Origin: Pantoea phytobeneficialis
GTDB lineage: Bacteria; Pseudomonadota; Gammaproteobacteria; Enterobacterales; Enterobacteriaceae
Assembly: GCF_009728735.1 (NCBI RefSeq)
Contig: NZ_CP024639.1
Span: 62,001 to 126,000 of the forward strand
Length of the DNA: 64,000 bases
Reading direction: 5' to 3'
Every line of letters begins with the position of its first letter. Positions within the stretch are counted from its first letter, which is position 1. Shown here piece after piece: positions 44,584-51,703 of this stretch. The notes beneath the pieces were generated by a model. It worked only from the letters and a program-made list of their open reading frames with translations. It made no database searches and was not told the origin of the DNA. Position numbers and translations under genes: made by a program.

Positions 44584-45189
44584 TTAATTTGGGGCTTCAG
44601 CGCGTAATGCAGCCTGCACAGCAGGCCGCAAAGTAACAGAGGCCTGATAGGCCAATAGCGCAGGCCAGTTATGAAGTTCGATGGAGAACCATTTACACCA
44701 GCCCAGCACGGTGAAAAGGTAGGCATCGGCAATGCTGAACGATGAGCCTGTCAGACAGGTTCTTCCTGCGAGAGTGTCTTGCAGGAAATCGAACCGTTTG
44801 AACAGCTTTTCACGGAAGATATCTTTGGTGGTCTCGGGTAGCGTGGTATTGAACAGCGGTGCCGAGCCAGCGTGAATTTCAGTGGCGATGAAGTTCAACC
44901 ATTCCTGTAATCGTAGTCGCTCCCAACTGCCTGCGGGCGGTGCCAGCTCACGCTCCGGTTTCAGGTCAGCCAGATACTGCACAATAGCCGGACCTTCTGT
45001 AAGTATCTGCCCATTTTCCAGTTCCAGCGCAGCGACATAACCCTTGGGGTTAATGGTGCGATAGTCTTGACCATCTACGGTCAGCTTACTTTTGTTGTCC
45101 ACCCGGATTAGCTCAAATTCAAGCTCAAGTTCGCGCAGCACTATATGGGGTGAAAGCGAACAGGTGTTTGGGGCGTAATATAACTTCAT
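44584..45189 (-). CDS. Glutathione S-transferase
   Basis: A 201-residue GST. The N-terminal thioredoxin-like domain (MKLYYAPNTCSLSPHIVLRE) has the Cys/Ser pattern of bacterial beta-class enzymes, with the glutathione-binding EGPAIVQYLAD. The C-terminal helical domain has SIADAYLFTVLGW. It conjugates or reduces electrophiles with glutathione. The start at 45189 is chosen by family alignment (frame open to 45237). Divergent from a LysR gene 130 bases away. Confidence 0.9.
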   Translation of the reverse strand: MKLYYAPNTCSLSPHIVLRELELEFELIRVDNKSKLTVDGQDYRTINPKGYVAALELENGQILTEGPAIVQYLADLKPERELAPPAGSWERLRLQEWLNFIATEIHAGSAPLFNTTLPETTKDIFREKLFKRFDFLQDTLAGRTCLTGSSFSIADAYLFTVLGWCKWFSIELHNWPALLAYQASVTLRPAVQAALRAEAPN

Positions 45190-45318
45190 GATATCTCCAT
45201 AAATATTGAAAACAGTTTCGCAGTGCGCTACCTGCACTTGCAGTCACTGTGATTGAGTTGAGATATTCTGTAAAATTAATAGTTAATTAATGAAGTATTA
45301 GTTGAGCTACTGATCATC

Positions 45319-46209
45319 ATGATGAATCTATTGCACTGGCGGCTACTGGTTGCTGTCGCCGATGCCAGCAATATCTCGCGTGCCGCAGAGGATGTGGGAA
45401 TGACTCAGTCTGGTGCCAGCCAGGCTATCGCTCAGTTGGAATCATCACTTGGGTTCCAGGTTTTTACCCGTGAGCGACGGCAGATCACCGTTACCGCATT
45501 GGGCGAGCTGGTGGTTGAGCACGCAAGGAATATGCTGGTTCATCTGGAGGCGATCCGGGCGCTGGCCGATAACAATCGCGGTTTAAGCACTGGCCGCATT
45601 CGCCTGGCCAGTTTTCCCTCGGTCACGTCAACGCTACTACCTGGGTTGTTGCGGGACTTCAGGCGCCTGCATCCTGGAATTGAAGTTGTCGTGTTGGAGG
45701 GGACAGATGAAGAGGTGGAGGAGTGGGTGGCTGAAAGCACTGTCGAGTTGGGGATTGTCATGAACCCTGATTCTGGCCGTGCGGAAATGGTAATAGGGCA
45801 GGATGCCTGGGTCGCGGTCTTTCCAGCCAGTCACTTGCAAGCACGCCGTGTAAGAGCACAAGGTATTACGCTTGGGGAACTGGCCTCTCAACCCTTTATC
45901 CTCGCTACCGGTGGCTGCGCTGTAAACGGGAGAAGTTTGATGGAGCAAGCGGGTTTGCAGCTTTCAGACATACGCATGATGGTACGAGATTGGATCAGTG
46001 CCAGCAAGATGGTGCGCGAGGGGATGGGCGTAGCTTTGGTCCCTGAATCAACCCTTCCGGAAGATCGGCGTGGCTTGTGCGTGGTGCCATTGCTTCCTCC
46101 TGTCTGTCGTGAATTTGCGCTGGTTTGTTCACAAGCCGGAAAATCTTCCCAGGCAACTCAGGCCTTAATTGCACGGCTGCGCATATACAGCAAAGCAATG
46201 CACGATTGA
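45319..46209 (+). CDS. LysR-family transcriptional regulator
   Basis: A 296-residue regulator. The helix-turn-helix is ASNISRAAEDVGMTQSGASQ, followed by RERRQITVTALGELVV. The effector domain includes ISASKMVREGMGVALVPE. Divergent from the glutathione S-transferase gene, its likely target. Confidence 0.88.
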   Translation: MMNLLHWRLLVAVADASNISRAAEDVGMTQSGASQAIAQLESSLGFQVFTRERRQITVTALGELVVEHARNMLVHLEAIRALADNNRGLSTGRIRLASFPSVTSTLLPGLLRDFRRLHPGIEVVVLEGTDEEVEEWVAESTVELGIVMNPDSGRAEMVIGQDAWVAVFPASHLQARRVRAQGITLGELASQPFILATGGCAVNGRSLMEQAGLQLSDIRMMVRDWISASKMVREGMGVALVPESTLPEDRRGLCVVPLLPPVCREFALVCSQAGKSSQATQALIARLRIYSKAMHD

Positions 46210-46228
46210 TCACCGTAGCGTCTTAAAG

Positions 46229-46269
46229 CGGTACGTGGAGCATTAGCACAACGTAAACTCCACGTACCG
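46229..46269. terminator. 12-bp inverted repeat between convergent genes
   Basis: CGGTACGTGGAG (46229-46240) pairs exactly with CTCCACGTACCG (46258-46269) across a 17-base loop, 20 bases after the lysR stop. No T tract is present, so it may act on both strands with help or serve as a protein site. Confidence 0.5.
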
Positions 46270-46326
46270 TGAGAACAGGGGCGTTGACAGTGGACTCAAC
46301 TCCACGCAAAACACGCCATTAATTTG

Positions 46327-46995
46327 TTAATGGAGTTTTTCTAAAAGCTGTTCAGCCCCTTTGTCTATCCCGGTTTCAGCGGCACTCAACGAGCCAAAGG
46401 TGGCACCGACGTTCATTGCATTCGGATACTGTTCAGTGACGTAGGCCAGCAGAAGTTCGTTCGTCTCGGCGTCCTTTATCTCGACTGCATAGTTAACGTA
46501 TCCGCTCATCAGCCCGCGACCGCCCCGGACAGACTGAACAATGTTGTAAGGTCCACCAGCCAGATCGAATTTCGTAAAGGTACCAACAACCTGCGGTGTC
46601 GTATCCGCACCGGTTAGCGTCAGTTTAAGCCGGAGGGAGGGGGACGTTTCTTTAGCAGCATCTACGACAAACTTTTCTGCCAGCACTTCGCTAAATTTTT
46701 TCTGCATATAGTCGGCGAGCTTACGCCGATCATCCGGAGAAAGATCGTTAAATTGTGCGTCACTTCCACCATAGATCTGCACGGGTTCTAACGTGATGCT
46801 GCGATATTTGTTCCAGTTTACCGGGGCCGCATAACGGAAAGGTATACGATCGCTATCCTCTGACGTATTTGGCGTCATCCGTGATGAAGATTCAATCCCA
46901 GAATACTTTACTGGGGAGGTGTCAGCGCAACCGACAACAGCGATAGCGGCGGCCAGAGTCACGGTACAACAAAATGGGCGGAACAATTGCTTCAT
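46327..46995 (-). CDS. DUF3313 lipoprotein
   Basis: A 222-residue lipoprotein. A signal peptide ends in the lipobox AVVGC (Cys near residue 23). The mature part has DUF3313 features: SITLEPVQIYGGSDAQF and DAETNELLLAYV. It is an envelope protein of unknown function. The start at 46995 is the second ATG (upstream ATG at 47010). Its promoter region holds a palindromic site at 47023-47042 that recurs near the small lipoprotein genes. Confidence 0.85.
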   Translation of the reverse strand: MKQLFRPFCCTVTLAAAIAVVGCADTSPVKYSGIESSSRMTPNTSEDSDRIPFRYAAPVNWNKYRSITLEPVQIYGGSDAQFNDLSPDDRRKLADYMQKKFSEVLAEKFVVDAAKETSPSLRLKLTLTGADTTPQVVGTFTKFDLAGGPYNIVQSVRGGRGLMSGYVNYAVEIKDAETNELLLAYVTEQYPNAMNVGATFGSLSAAETGIDKGAEQLLEKLH

Positions 46996-47022
46996 ATCCA
47001 GGCTCTCCAAAAATTTCTTTAA

Positions 47023-47042
47023 ATGAACTGTACGGTATAGTT
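47023..47042. promoter_or_regulatory. Putative TetR operator (site 1)
   Basis: ATGAACTG followed by TACGGTATAGTT; the AACT...AGTT halves form an imperfect palindrome. It lies between the divergent DUF3313 gene and the gene at 47114. The same half-site recurs at 48476 and 49234. Confidence 0.55.
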
Positions 47043-47113
47043 AAGATCGATTAACATGCCTAAGTCAAGAATATGTTTCAGTTCATTTCGGTATTTTTCT
47101 TTGCGGAGGTCAT

Positions 47114-47584
47114 ATGCTGAATATCCAGTCGCATCCCGTTGGTCGGTATTTAACTATCTGTTCTGCAAGCACAAAACAGCACGTTAATGCTCCAGAGCAC
47201 CTCAGCACTTCGCAAGAAATTGCCGAGTCAGGATTCCATTGCGAACTGCCGTTCCGCTATATCGGCCTGCCTGTCAGGAGGAAACTCACCCGGATGATGC
47301 TCATGATGAAAAAAAGTGAGAGCAGGGCTTTGCAGCATTCAGGCAATCCCTCTTCTTATCGGCACGCGGTGGATTATGTACGCGGGGTAATGGACGCAGC
47401 CATGCTGCGAGGCGAACTGCGTTACCGGCCAACTGAAGAAGTGGTGCGTTTTTATCTTTCGCAGCTGAATGAGTTGAGCATTCTGCTGGCCGGATCATGC
47501 TGGACGAATTTCGAGTTGCGTTGCGAAGTGCGCCGCAGAACAGAGGTATTTATCGAAAAGTACGCAGCCGTTAGCCGGGGATAA
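47114..47584 (+). CDS. Hypothetical protein
   Basis: A 156-residue basic, soluble protein with no recognised family. The C-terminal part from about residue 80 is helical (YRHAVDYVRGVMDAAMLRGE, then VRFYLSQLNELSILLAG). A strong ribosome site (GCGGAGG) precedes the ATG. It heads a same-strand series with two small membrane proteins and shares a probable operator with the divergent lipoprotein gene. Confidence 0.55.
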   Translation: MLNIQSHPVGRYLTICSASTKQHVNAPEHLSTSQEIAESGFHCELPFRYIGLPVRRKLTRMMLMMKKSESRALQHSGNPSSYRHAVDYVRGVMDAAMLRGELRYRPTEEVVRFYLSQLNELSILLAGSCWTNFELRCEVRRRTEVFIEKYAAVSRG

Positions 47585-47595
47585 AAATAATTCTG

Positions 47596-47883
47596 ATGGT
47601 TAGCAGACTGCTGATAGTCGCCGGGGAAATGACGTACAGGGAGTGGGTCATAGATATGGCAATGATAACGGTATCCATCCTGATTCTCTGGCGAGCAGGC
47701 AGCAATGTCAGAGAGATTCGGTATATCCGTCGATTAGGCATAAAGCGGGGCAATTATTATGCATCCCGGGTCTGGGGGGCCCGTCTGCTACCCCTCATTG
47801 TTTTGCTGATGGTTGAGATCGTGGTGGTGCTGGTAGTCGGTGTTCTGACTGTCCTTAAGTTGAGAGAAGTAACGTTCTGGTGA
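47596..47883 (+). CDS. Small membrane protein, tandem copy 1
   Basis: A 95-residue protein with two hydrophobic segments (about 19-36 and 68-87) and a basic middle (IRRLGIKRGNYYASRVWGAR). It aligns end to end with the next gene product: GEMTYREW against EEMTFRDW, IRYIRRLGIKRG against IYIRRFRAQRG, and WGARLLPL against WGARQNSL. This also supports the start. Unknown function. Confidence 0.6.
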   Translation: MVSRLLIVAGEMTYREWVIDMAMITVSILILWRAGSNVREIRYIRRLGIKRGNYYASRVWGARLLPLIVLLMVEIVVVLVVGVLTVLKLREVTFW

Positions 47884-47960
47884 ATGACAGCCAGGGTTGC
47901 GGTATTTGCGTGCTGCCCATAAGGGTGAGTGATATTTCTTAACTCAGGAGAACCATCCAG

Positions 47961-48245
47961 ATGAGAGACAAGTTTCTGACCTTAACGGAAGAAATGACAT
48001 TCAGGGACTGGAGCATGCTGTGTGTACTTGTCACCACTGTCATTATCATGTGGTGGCGGGTGGGGAGTAACATCAGAGATGTCATCTATATCAGACGATT
48101 CAGAGCGCAGCGTGGCAGGCAATATGTATCCGGGGCCTGGGGAGCGCGCCAGAATTCCCTGATTACCCTGCTTGTTGCGGAAACACTGGTGGCGGTGGCC
48201 ATCAGTATTCTCATCGCGCTGATGCTGGTTGGTGTGACATTGTAA
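47961..48245 (+). CDS. Small membrane protein, tandem copy 2
   Basis: A 94-residue paralogue of the preceding gene with the same two-helix layout and basic central loop. An AGGAG site precedes the ATG. The two genes are 77 bases apart. Divergence at most positions shows an old duplication. Confidence 0.6.
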   Translation: MRDKFLTLTEEMTFRDWSMLCVLVTTVIIMWWRVGSNIRDVIYIRRFRAQRGRQYVSGAWGARQNSLITLLVAETLVAVAISILIALMLVGVTL

Positions 48246-48259
48246 CGGTTGGACGCGAT

Positions 48260-48288
48260 GATGTTGCCCGCCAGGTGCGGGCAACATC
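48260..48288. terminator. Strong hairpin between convergent genes
   Basis: GATGTTGCCCGC (48260-48271) and GCGGGCAACATC (48277-48288) form a 12-bp perfect stem with a 5-base loop. It lies between the stop of the second small membrane protein and the stop of the small lipoprotein on the other strand, so it probably ends transcription from both sides. Confidence 0.7.
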
Positions 48289-48291
48289 CGA

Positions 48292-48372
48292 TCAAATATG
48301 ACTACCGACAGACAAACAGCCAGTAAGAAGAATGACCGCCGCGCTGGTAAACAGGGGGAGAATGAAACGCAT
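48292..48372 (-). CDS. 26-residue lipoprotein (second of tandem pair)
   Basis: A very short gene encoding MRFILPLFTSAAVILLTGCL and then SVGSHI. It has a basic N-terminus, a hydrophobic stretch and a lipobox LLTGC, so the mature lipoprotein would have only eight residues from the Cys. An AAGGAA ribosome site lies five bases before the ATG. It starts nine bases after the stop of the other small lipoprotein. Two lipoboxes in adjacent tiny frames, each with its own ribosome site, are strong evidence for translation. Function unknown. Confidence 0.65.
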   Translation of the reverse strand: MRFILPLFTSAAVILLTGCLSVGSHI

Positions 48373-48381
48373 TTTATTTCC

Positions 48382-48459
48382 TTAAAAGAGAGAAACACAC
48401 CCGCTAAGCAGCAGCGAGCCGAAAGTAATACCTGCCAATAACAGAACACGGTGCAACAT
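48382..48459 (-). CDS. 25-residue lipoprotein (first of tandem pair)
   Basis: A short gene encoding MLHRVLLLAGITFGSLLLSG and then CVSLF. The lipobox is LLSGC, giving a mature peptide of five residues. A GAGG ribosome site lies about eight bases before the ATG. The promoter region upstream carries the palindrome at 48476-48495. The pair recalls lysis-type or entericidin-like small lipoproteins, but it is shorter and I cannot name a family. Confidence 0.6.
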   Translation of the reverse strand: MLHRVLLLAGITFGSLLLSGCVSLF

Positions 48460-48475
48460 AAGACAATCCTCATTA

Positions 48476-48495
48476 ATGAACTGTACCGTTTAGTT
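48476..48495. promoter_or_regulatory. Putative TetR operator (site 2)
   Basis: ATGAACTGTACCGTTTAGTT, nearly the same as site 1 at 47023-47042 (two differences). It lies 17 bases before the first small lipoprotein gene, so a bound regulator would block its expression. Confidence 0.6.
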
Positions 48496-48552
48496 TAATT
48501 ATAATCTGTGGTCTGTCAATCGAATCATGATTTGTTGACAGACTTACATCCC

Positions 48553-49176
48553 TTATCTGACGTTCAGGGCGGTCCCTTGCAGAAATACCTGCACGGCATT
48601 TTCAACCATTGTGGCAACTTCTTTATCCGTATACACCGGCATCTGGCGTCGCAGAAAGAGTTCATCTGCTTCAGCCTTAACCAGGGCCGAAAACTGCTTT
48701 GCTCTTAACCCTGGGTTACTACGGGATAATTCCCCACTTTCCATGTATTTTTCCATCACCAGCGTCAGAGCGTTCATACTTTCCCGTACACCGGATTCAT
48801 AAAAAAGCTCTCCGATATCGGAATGGCCGGCTTCGCCAACGACCATGCGGTAAAGTTGCATGGCCTTCCAGTCGGACGTCATGACACCCAGCATACTCTC
48901 ACCGAACTGCTGTAGTTTATCCGCGAGGCTAAGAGATTGATTATCCGCACTGTACAGCTCATCAGCAGCTCGCGTGAGATAGTTAGTACTGAACGTTCTG
49001 ACGACCGCCTCAAACAGGCTTTCTTTCGAGTTGAAGTAATTGTAAAGGGTGGCTTTTGAACAACCGGCGGTTTTTGCAACGCCATCCATCGAAGCCCGTT
49101 CATATCCTTGTTCAAGAAAAACGGAGGAAGCCGCGTCAAGGATCTCTTTTCTTTTTTGTTCAGTTAGCTTACGCAT
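48553..49176 (-). CDS. TetR-family regulator (first)
   Basis: A 207-residue regulator with an N-terminal helix-turn-helix (YERASMDGVAKTAGCSKATL then YNYFNSKESLFEAVV) and a C-terminal ligand domain. The start at 49176 follows GGAGA; the frame extends to 49203. Palindromes with an ATGAACTG half-site lie upstream of this gene (49222-49239), the lipoprotein pair and the DUF3313 gene, so it probably represses all three. Confidence 0.88.
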   Translation of the reverse strand: MRKLTEQKRKEILDAASSVFLEQGYERASMDGVAKTAGCSKATLYNYFNSKESLFEAVVRTFSTNYLTRAADELYSADNQSLSLADKLQQFGESMLGVMTSDWKAMQLYRMVVGEAGHSDIGELFYESGVRESMNALTLVMEKYMESGELSRSNPGLRAKQFSALVKAEADELFLRRQMPVYTDKEVATMVENAVQVFLQGTALNVR

Positions 49177-49221
49177 TGTTATCTCCAGGGTCAGAAAGAC
49201 CACCTTAACAAAACCAGATGG

Positions 49222-49239
49222 TTCATTAAAGGATGAACT
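49222..49239. promoter_or_regulatory. Putative TetR operator (site 3)
   Basis: GTTCAT and ATGAAC separated by six bases, an inverted repeat upstream of the first tetR gene. The right half continues as ATGAACTG, matching sites 1 and 2. Confidence 0.5.
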
Positions 49240-49255
49240 GCTCCGCGACGTTCCA

Positions 49256-49897
49256 TCAGGCTGGCAACCAACCCATACCGCGTAACGTAATCTGGATGCG
49301 TCTTTTTATATGTTCTGCGATCACCTGTTTTTCTCTGAAGTCTGCTACACGCCGGTGTGGCATAAGTGCGCCGAAGACCACATCCATCAACATCCCGGCA
49401 TAAACAGCCGCATCATCCAACGGCAAATTTTTCTCGCTGGCGGTACTCTGTAACCAGTCCATGAGCATTTCCCTGGAACTTACCGCCCTGGTTTCATAGA
49501 GATAATCGGAAAGCTCAGGGAACAGGATTGATTCGCGCGTCATCAGCCGCAGGATCGCTTCACGCTCCAGAGATTGTTCTTCGCTGACGTCGAGGCGAAA
49601 AATTCGAAACAGAGACTCGTCCAGCGCGCACTGTTCATCCTCGGGTCTGGGCAAATCAAGCAACAGATGGCGATGCTCGCTGATCACCGCGGCAAATAAG
49701 GCCTGTTTATCGCTGAATACCTCATACAGCGTGCGTTTCGAAACTTTTGCCCGCCGGGCCACTTCTGCCGTGCTGGTATTGGCAAAACCCAGTTCAACGA
49801 AGGCGCGATAGGCACTTTCAATGATGACCTGACGTCGGCTGGCGGCATCCTGGGTTCTGGGGCGACCGCGAGTAGGCAGTGAGTCACTACTTTTCAT
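49256..49897 (-). CDS. TetR-family regulator (second)
   Basis: A 213-residue regulator. The N-terminus GRPRTQDAASRR is followed by the helix-turn-helix NTSTAEVARRAKVSKRTLYE. It is divergent from the hydrolase operon at 50014, with a perfect 8-bp-arm palindrome between, and so is the likely repressor of that operon. Confidence 0.88.
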   Translation of the reverse strand: MKSSDSLPTRGRPRTQDAASRRQVIIESAYRAFVELGFANTSTAEVARRAKVSKRTLYEVFSDKQALFAAVISEHRHLLLDLPRPEDEQCALDESLFRIFRLDVSEEQSLEREAILRLMTRESILFPELSDYLYETRAVSSREMLMDWLQSTASEKNLPLDDAAVYAGMLMDVVFGALMPHRRVADFREKQVIAEHIKRRIQITLRGMGWLPA

Positions 49898-49932
49898 GTT
49901 AACTGTGGGTTCCGTTAATCTTCGTCACAATT

Positions 49933-49953
49933 ATGGTACTTGATGAGTACCAT
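49933..49953. promoter_or_regulatory. Palindromic operator of the second TetR
   Basis: ATGGTACT and AGTACCAT flank a 5-base centre, both arms perfect. A further GGTAC lies at 49959-49963. It sits between the divergent tetR gene and the hydrolase operon. Confidence 0.7.
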
Positions 49954-50013
49954 AAAAAGGTACAGGATATTTTTCAGCAAAGGCAGATTTTAACGTAACC
50001 CTGGAGAACATCC

Positions 50014-50337
50014 ATGAAAACGGAACCGTTTACTCACACCTCCTCCGCCATACGTGATCCGCAGATTTTAAAGGTGATCGCGCAGATGAATGCACGAAGG
50101 CCGCATCCGGATGCGGCCGCATTTGCCGGACCGGGCGCACCGGACCCGGACATGTTTGCCGATTATGGCTTCTCGATTCATCCCGAGCAGGGCGACCTTA
50201 TTTATCTGGGTGGTTACGTGCTGAATGATAACGCGGAACCTGATTTCCTTGCGTTTATCCGTAATCCGGACAACGGATTCATCTCGGTTACGCTGCCCAT
50301 TAAGCGTGGAACTGAACTGGCAGTGAAGGTCGGATAA
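50014..50337 (+). CDS. Hypothetical protein, first gene of the Tat-hydrolase operon
   Basis: A 107-residue soluble protein without a signal peptide and without a family I recognise. It holds FADYGFSIHPEQGDLIYLGG and ends FISVTLPIKRGTELAVKVG, suggesting a beta-rich fold. Its stop overlaps the start of the next gene by one base (TAATG), so translation is coupled. A GGAGA ribosome site precedes it. Confidence 0.6.
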   Translation: MKTEPFTHTSSAIRDPQILKVIAQMNARRPHPDAAAFAGPGAPDPDMFADYGFSIHPEQGDLIYLGGYVLNDNAEPDFLAFIRNPDNGFISVTLPIKRGTELAVKVG

Positions 50338-51674
50338 TGTCGATGTTTACCCGACGACATTTCCTTCAGGCCGGTGTAGGGCTGGGGGCTGCCGCGATGT
50401 TGACGCCTGGCTTTTCCGCTTTCCTGTCCGGCAAAAACCATCGGCTTAAGGTGGGCGTGGGACGGGCAAATGTGGTTCTGACCGGGTTATATCCGCTGGA
50501 TGATTTTGTCGGTGAACACGATCCACTGGCTACCCGTGTATTGCTGCTGGAGCAGGATGGCCAGCGTCAGGCCATTGTCGTAGTGGACCTGACTTCACTG
50601 ACACAGGATGTCATTGTCCGGTTCAAGTCTATCCTGGCAGAGGTCAGCGGTGTCACCGCTGTGAACACCATCATCAACGCCAGTCATTCCTTCTCAACAC
50701 CGCATATTTTTACCGGAGCCTCAGCAGCGGTGCTAGCCGCCTTTGAGAATGCCGTGCGTAGCGCAGCAACACAGGCGGTCAGTTCCTTACAACCCGTACA
50801 ACCGGGTATCGGTAATGGCCTGAGCAGAATCGGCGTCAATCGTAATATCAATACCCCTGCGGGCTGGTGGCTTGGCGCTGACGATGCGGGTTATAGCGAT
50901 CCTCATGTGGGGCTGATAAGTCTGAATACGGCAGACGGCCATCCGCTGGCGATTCTGATCAACTATGCCGTGCAACCGGCGGTGATGGATGCATCCGAAA
51001 GAGCAACCGGGGGCCGTCTGGTCAGTGCGGATCTGGCGGGAGCGACCTGTCGTTATGTCGAAAACCATTACGGCAGTGGCACGGTGGCGTTTTATCTCGT
51101 GGGCTGTGCCGGGGATCAGGTGCCTTATCTCCAGGCCAGTCGTCATGTTGTGTATACAGATGGCAGCACCGATCGTATCGATATTCACGAAAAAGGTTTC
51201 GCGTTGCTGGATTCATTCGGACAGCGGCTGGGAGACGAAGTTATTCGAATCGCTGATGGTATCAGCCCTCAGCCAAGTGGCATCTTCAGAGTCGAACGGC
51301 AGAACATTACCGTCAAATCGCAAAACTTCTCCCCCCGGCACGCACCAACCGGTCCCGTTAAGGCATTTGATTATCAGGTCAGCGGTGTCAGCAGCCTGCC
51401 AGTGGTGATGATGCAATGGGGAGACAGCGTATTAGTCGGTGTCCAGCCGGAGTTCTCTGCCAGCCTCGGTGCACATATTCGTGCCGAATCCCCTTTCGCA
51501 CAGACCTTTGTGATGACCATGGTGGATGGTGCGGCCAAATATCTCCCGGACAGCGACAGCTACGACCGCTTTACCTATGAAGCTCGCTCTTCACCTTTTG
51601 CACCTGGCGCCGGTGAAGTGGCAGCCCAGGCCATTATTAAACAGTTAAAGCAGATGCGGGCGTTACCTGCATGA
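50337..51674 (+). CDS. Tat-exported protein resembling the neutral ceramidase N-domain
   Basis: A 445-residue protein. The Tat signal has the twin arginines in FTRRHFLQAG and a cleavable hydrophobic stretch. The mature part begins KVGVGRANVVLTG, then LATRVLLLEQDG and the INASHSFSTPHIF motif that recalls the metal-binding His segment of neutral or alkaline ceramidase-like hydrolases. A folded, cofactor-bearing periplasmic enzyme is expected. The family call is by motif only. It lies between a small unknown gene and a second Tat protein, 29 bases apart. Confidence 0.6.
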   Translation: MSMFTRRHFLQAGVGLGAAAMLTPGFSAFLSGKNHRLKVGVGRANVVLTGLYPLDDFVGEHDPLATRVLLLEQDGQRQAIVVVDLTSLTQDVIVRFKSILAEVSGVTAVNTIINASHSFSTPHIFTGASAAVLAAFENAVRSAATQAVSSLQPVQPGIGNGLSRIGVNRNINTPAGWWLGADDAGYSDPHVGLISLNTADGHPLAILINYAVQPAVMDASERATGGRLVSADLAGATCRYVENHYGSGTVAFYLVGCAGDQVPYLQASRHVVYTDGSTDRIDIHEKGFALLDSFGQRLGDEVIRIADGISPQPSGIFRVERQNITVKSQNFSPRHAPTGPVKAFDYQVSGVSSLPVVMMQWGDSVLVGVQPEFSASLGAHIRAESPFAQTFVMTMVDGAAKYLPDSDSYDRFTYEARSSPFAPGAGEVAAQAIIKQLKQMRALPA

Positions 51675-51703
51675 CGCGCAACCTTCATTCAGGAAGATAA
51701 AAT

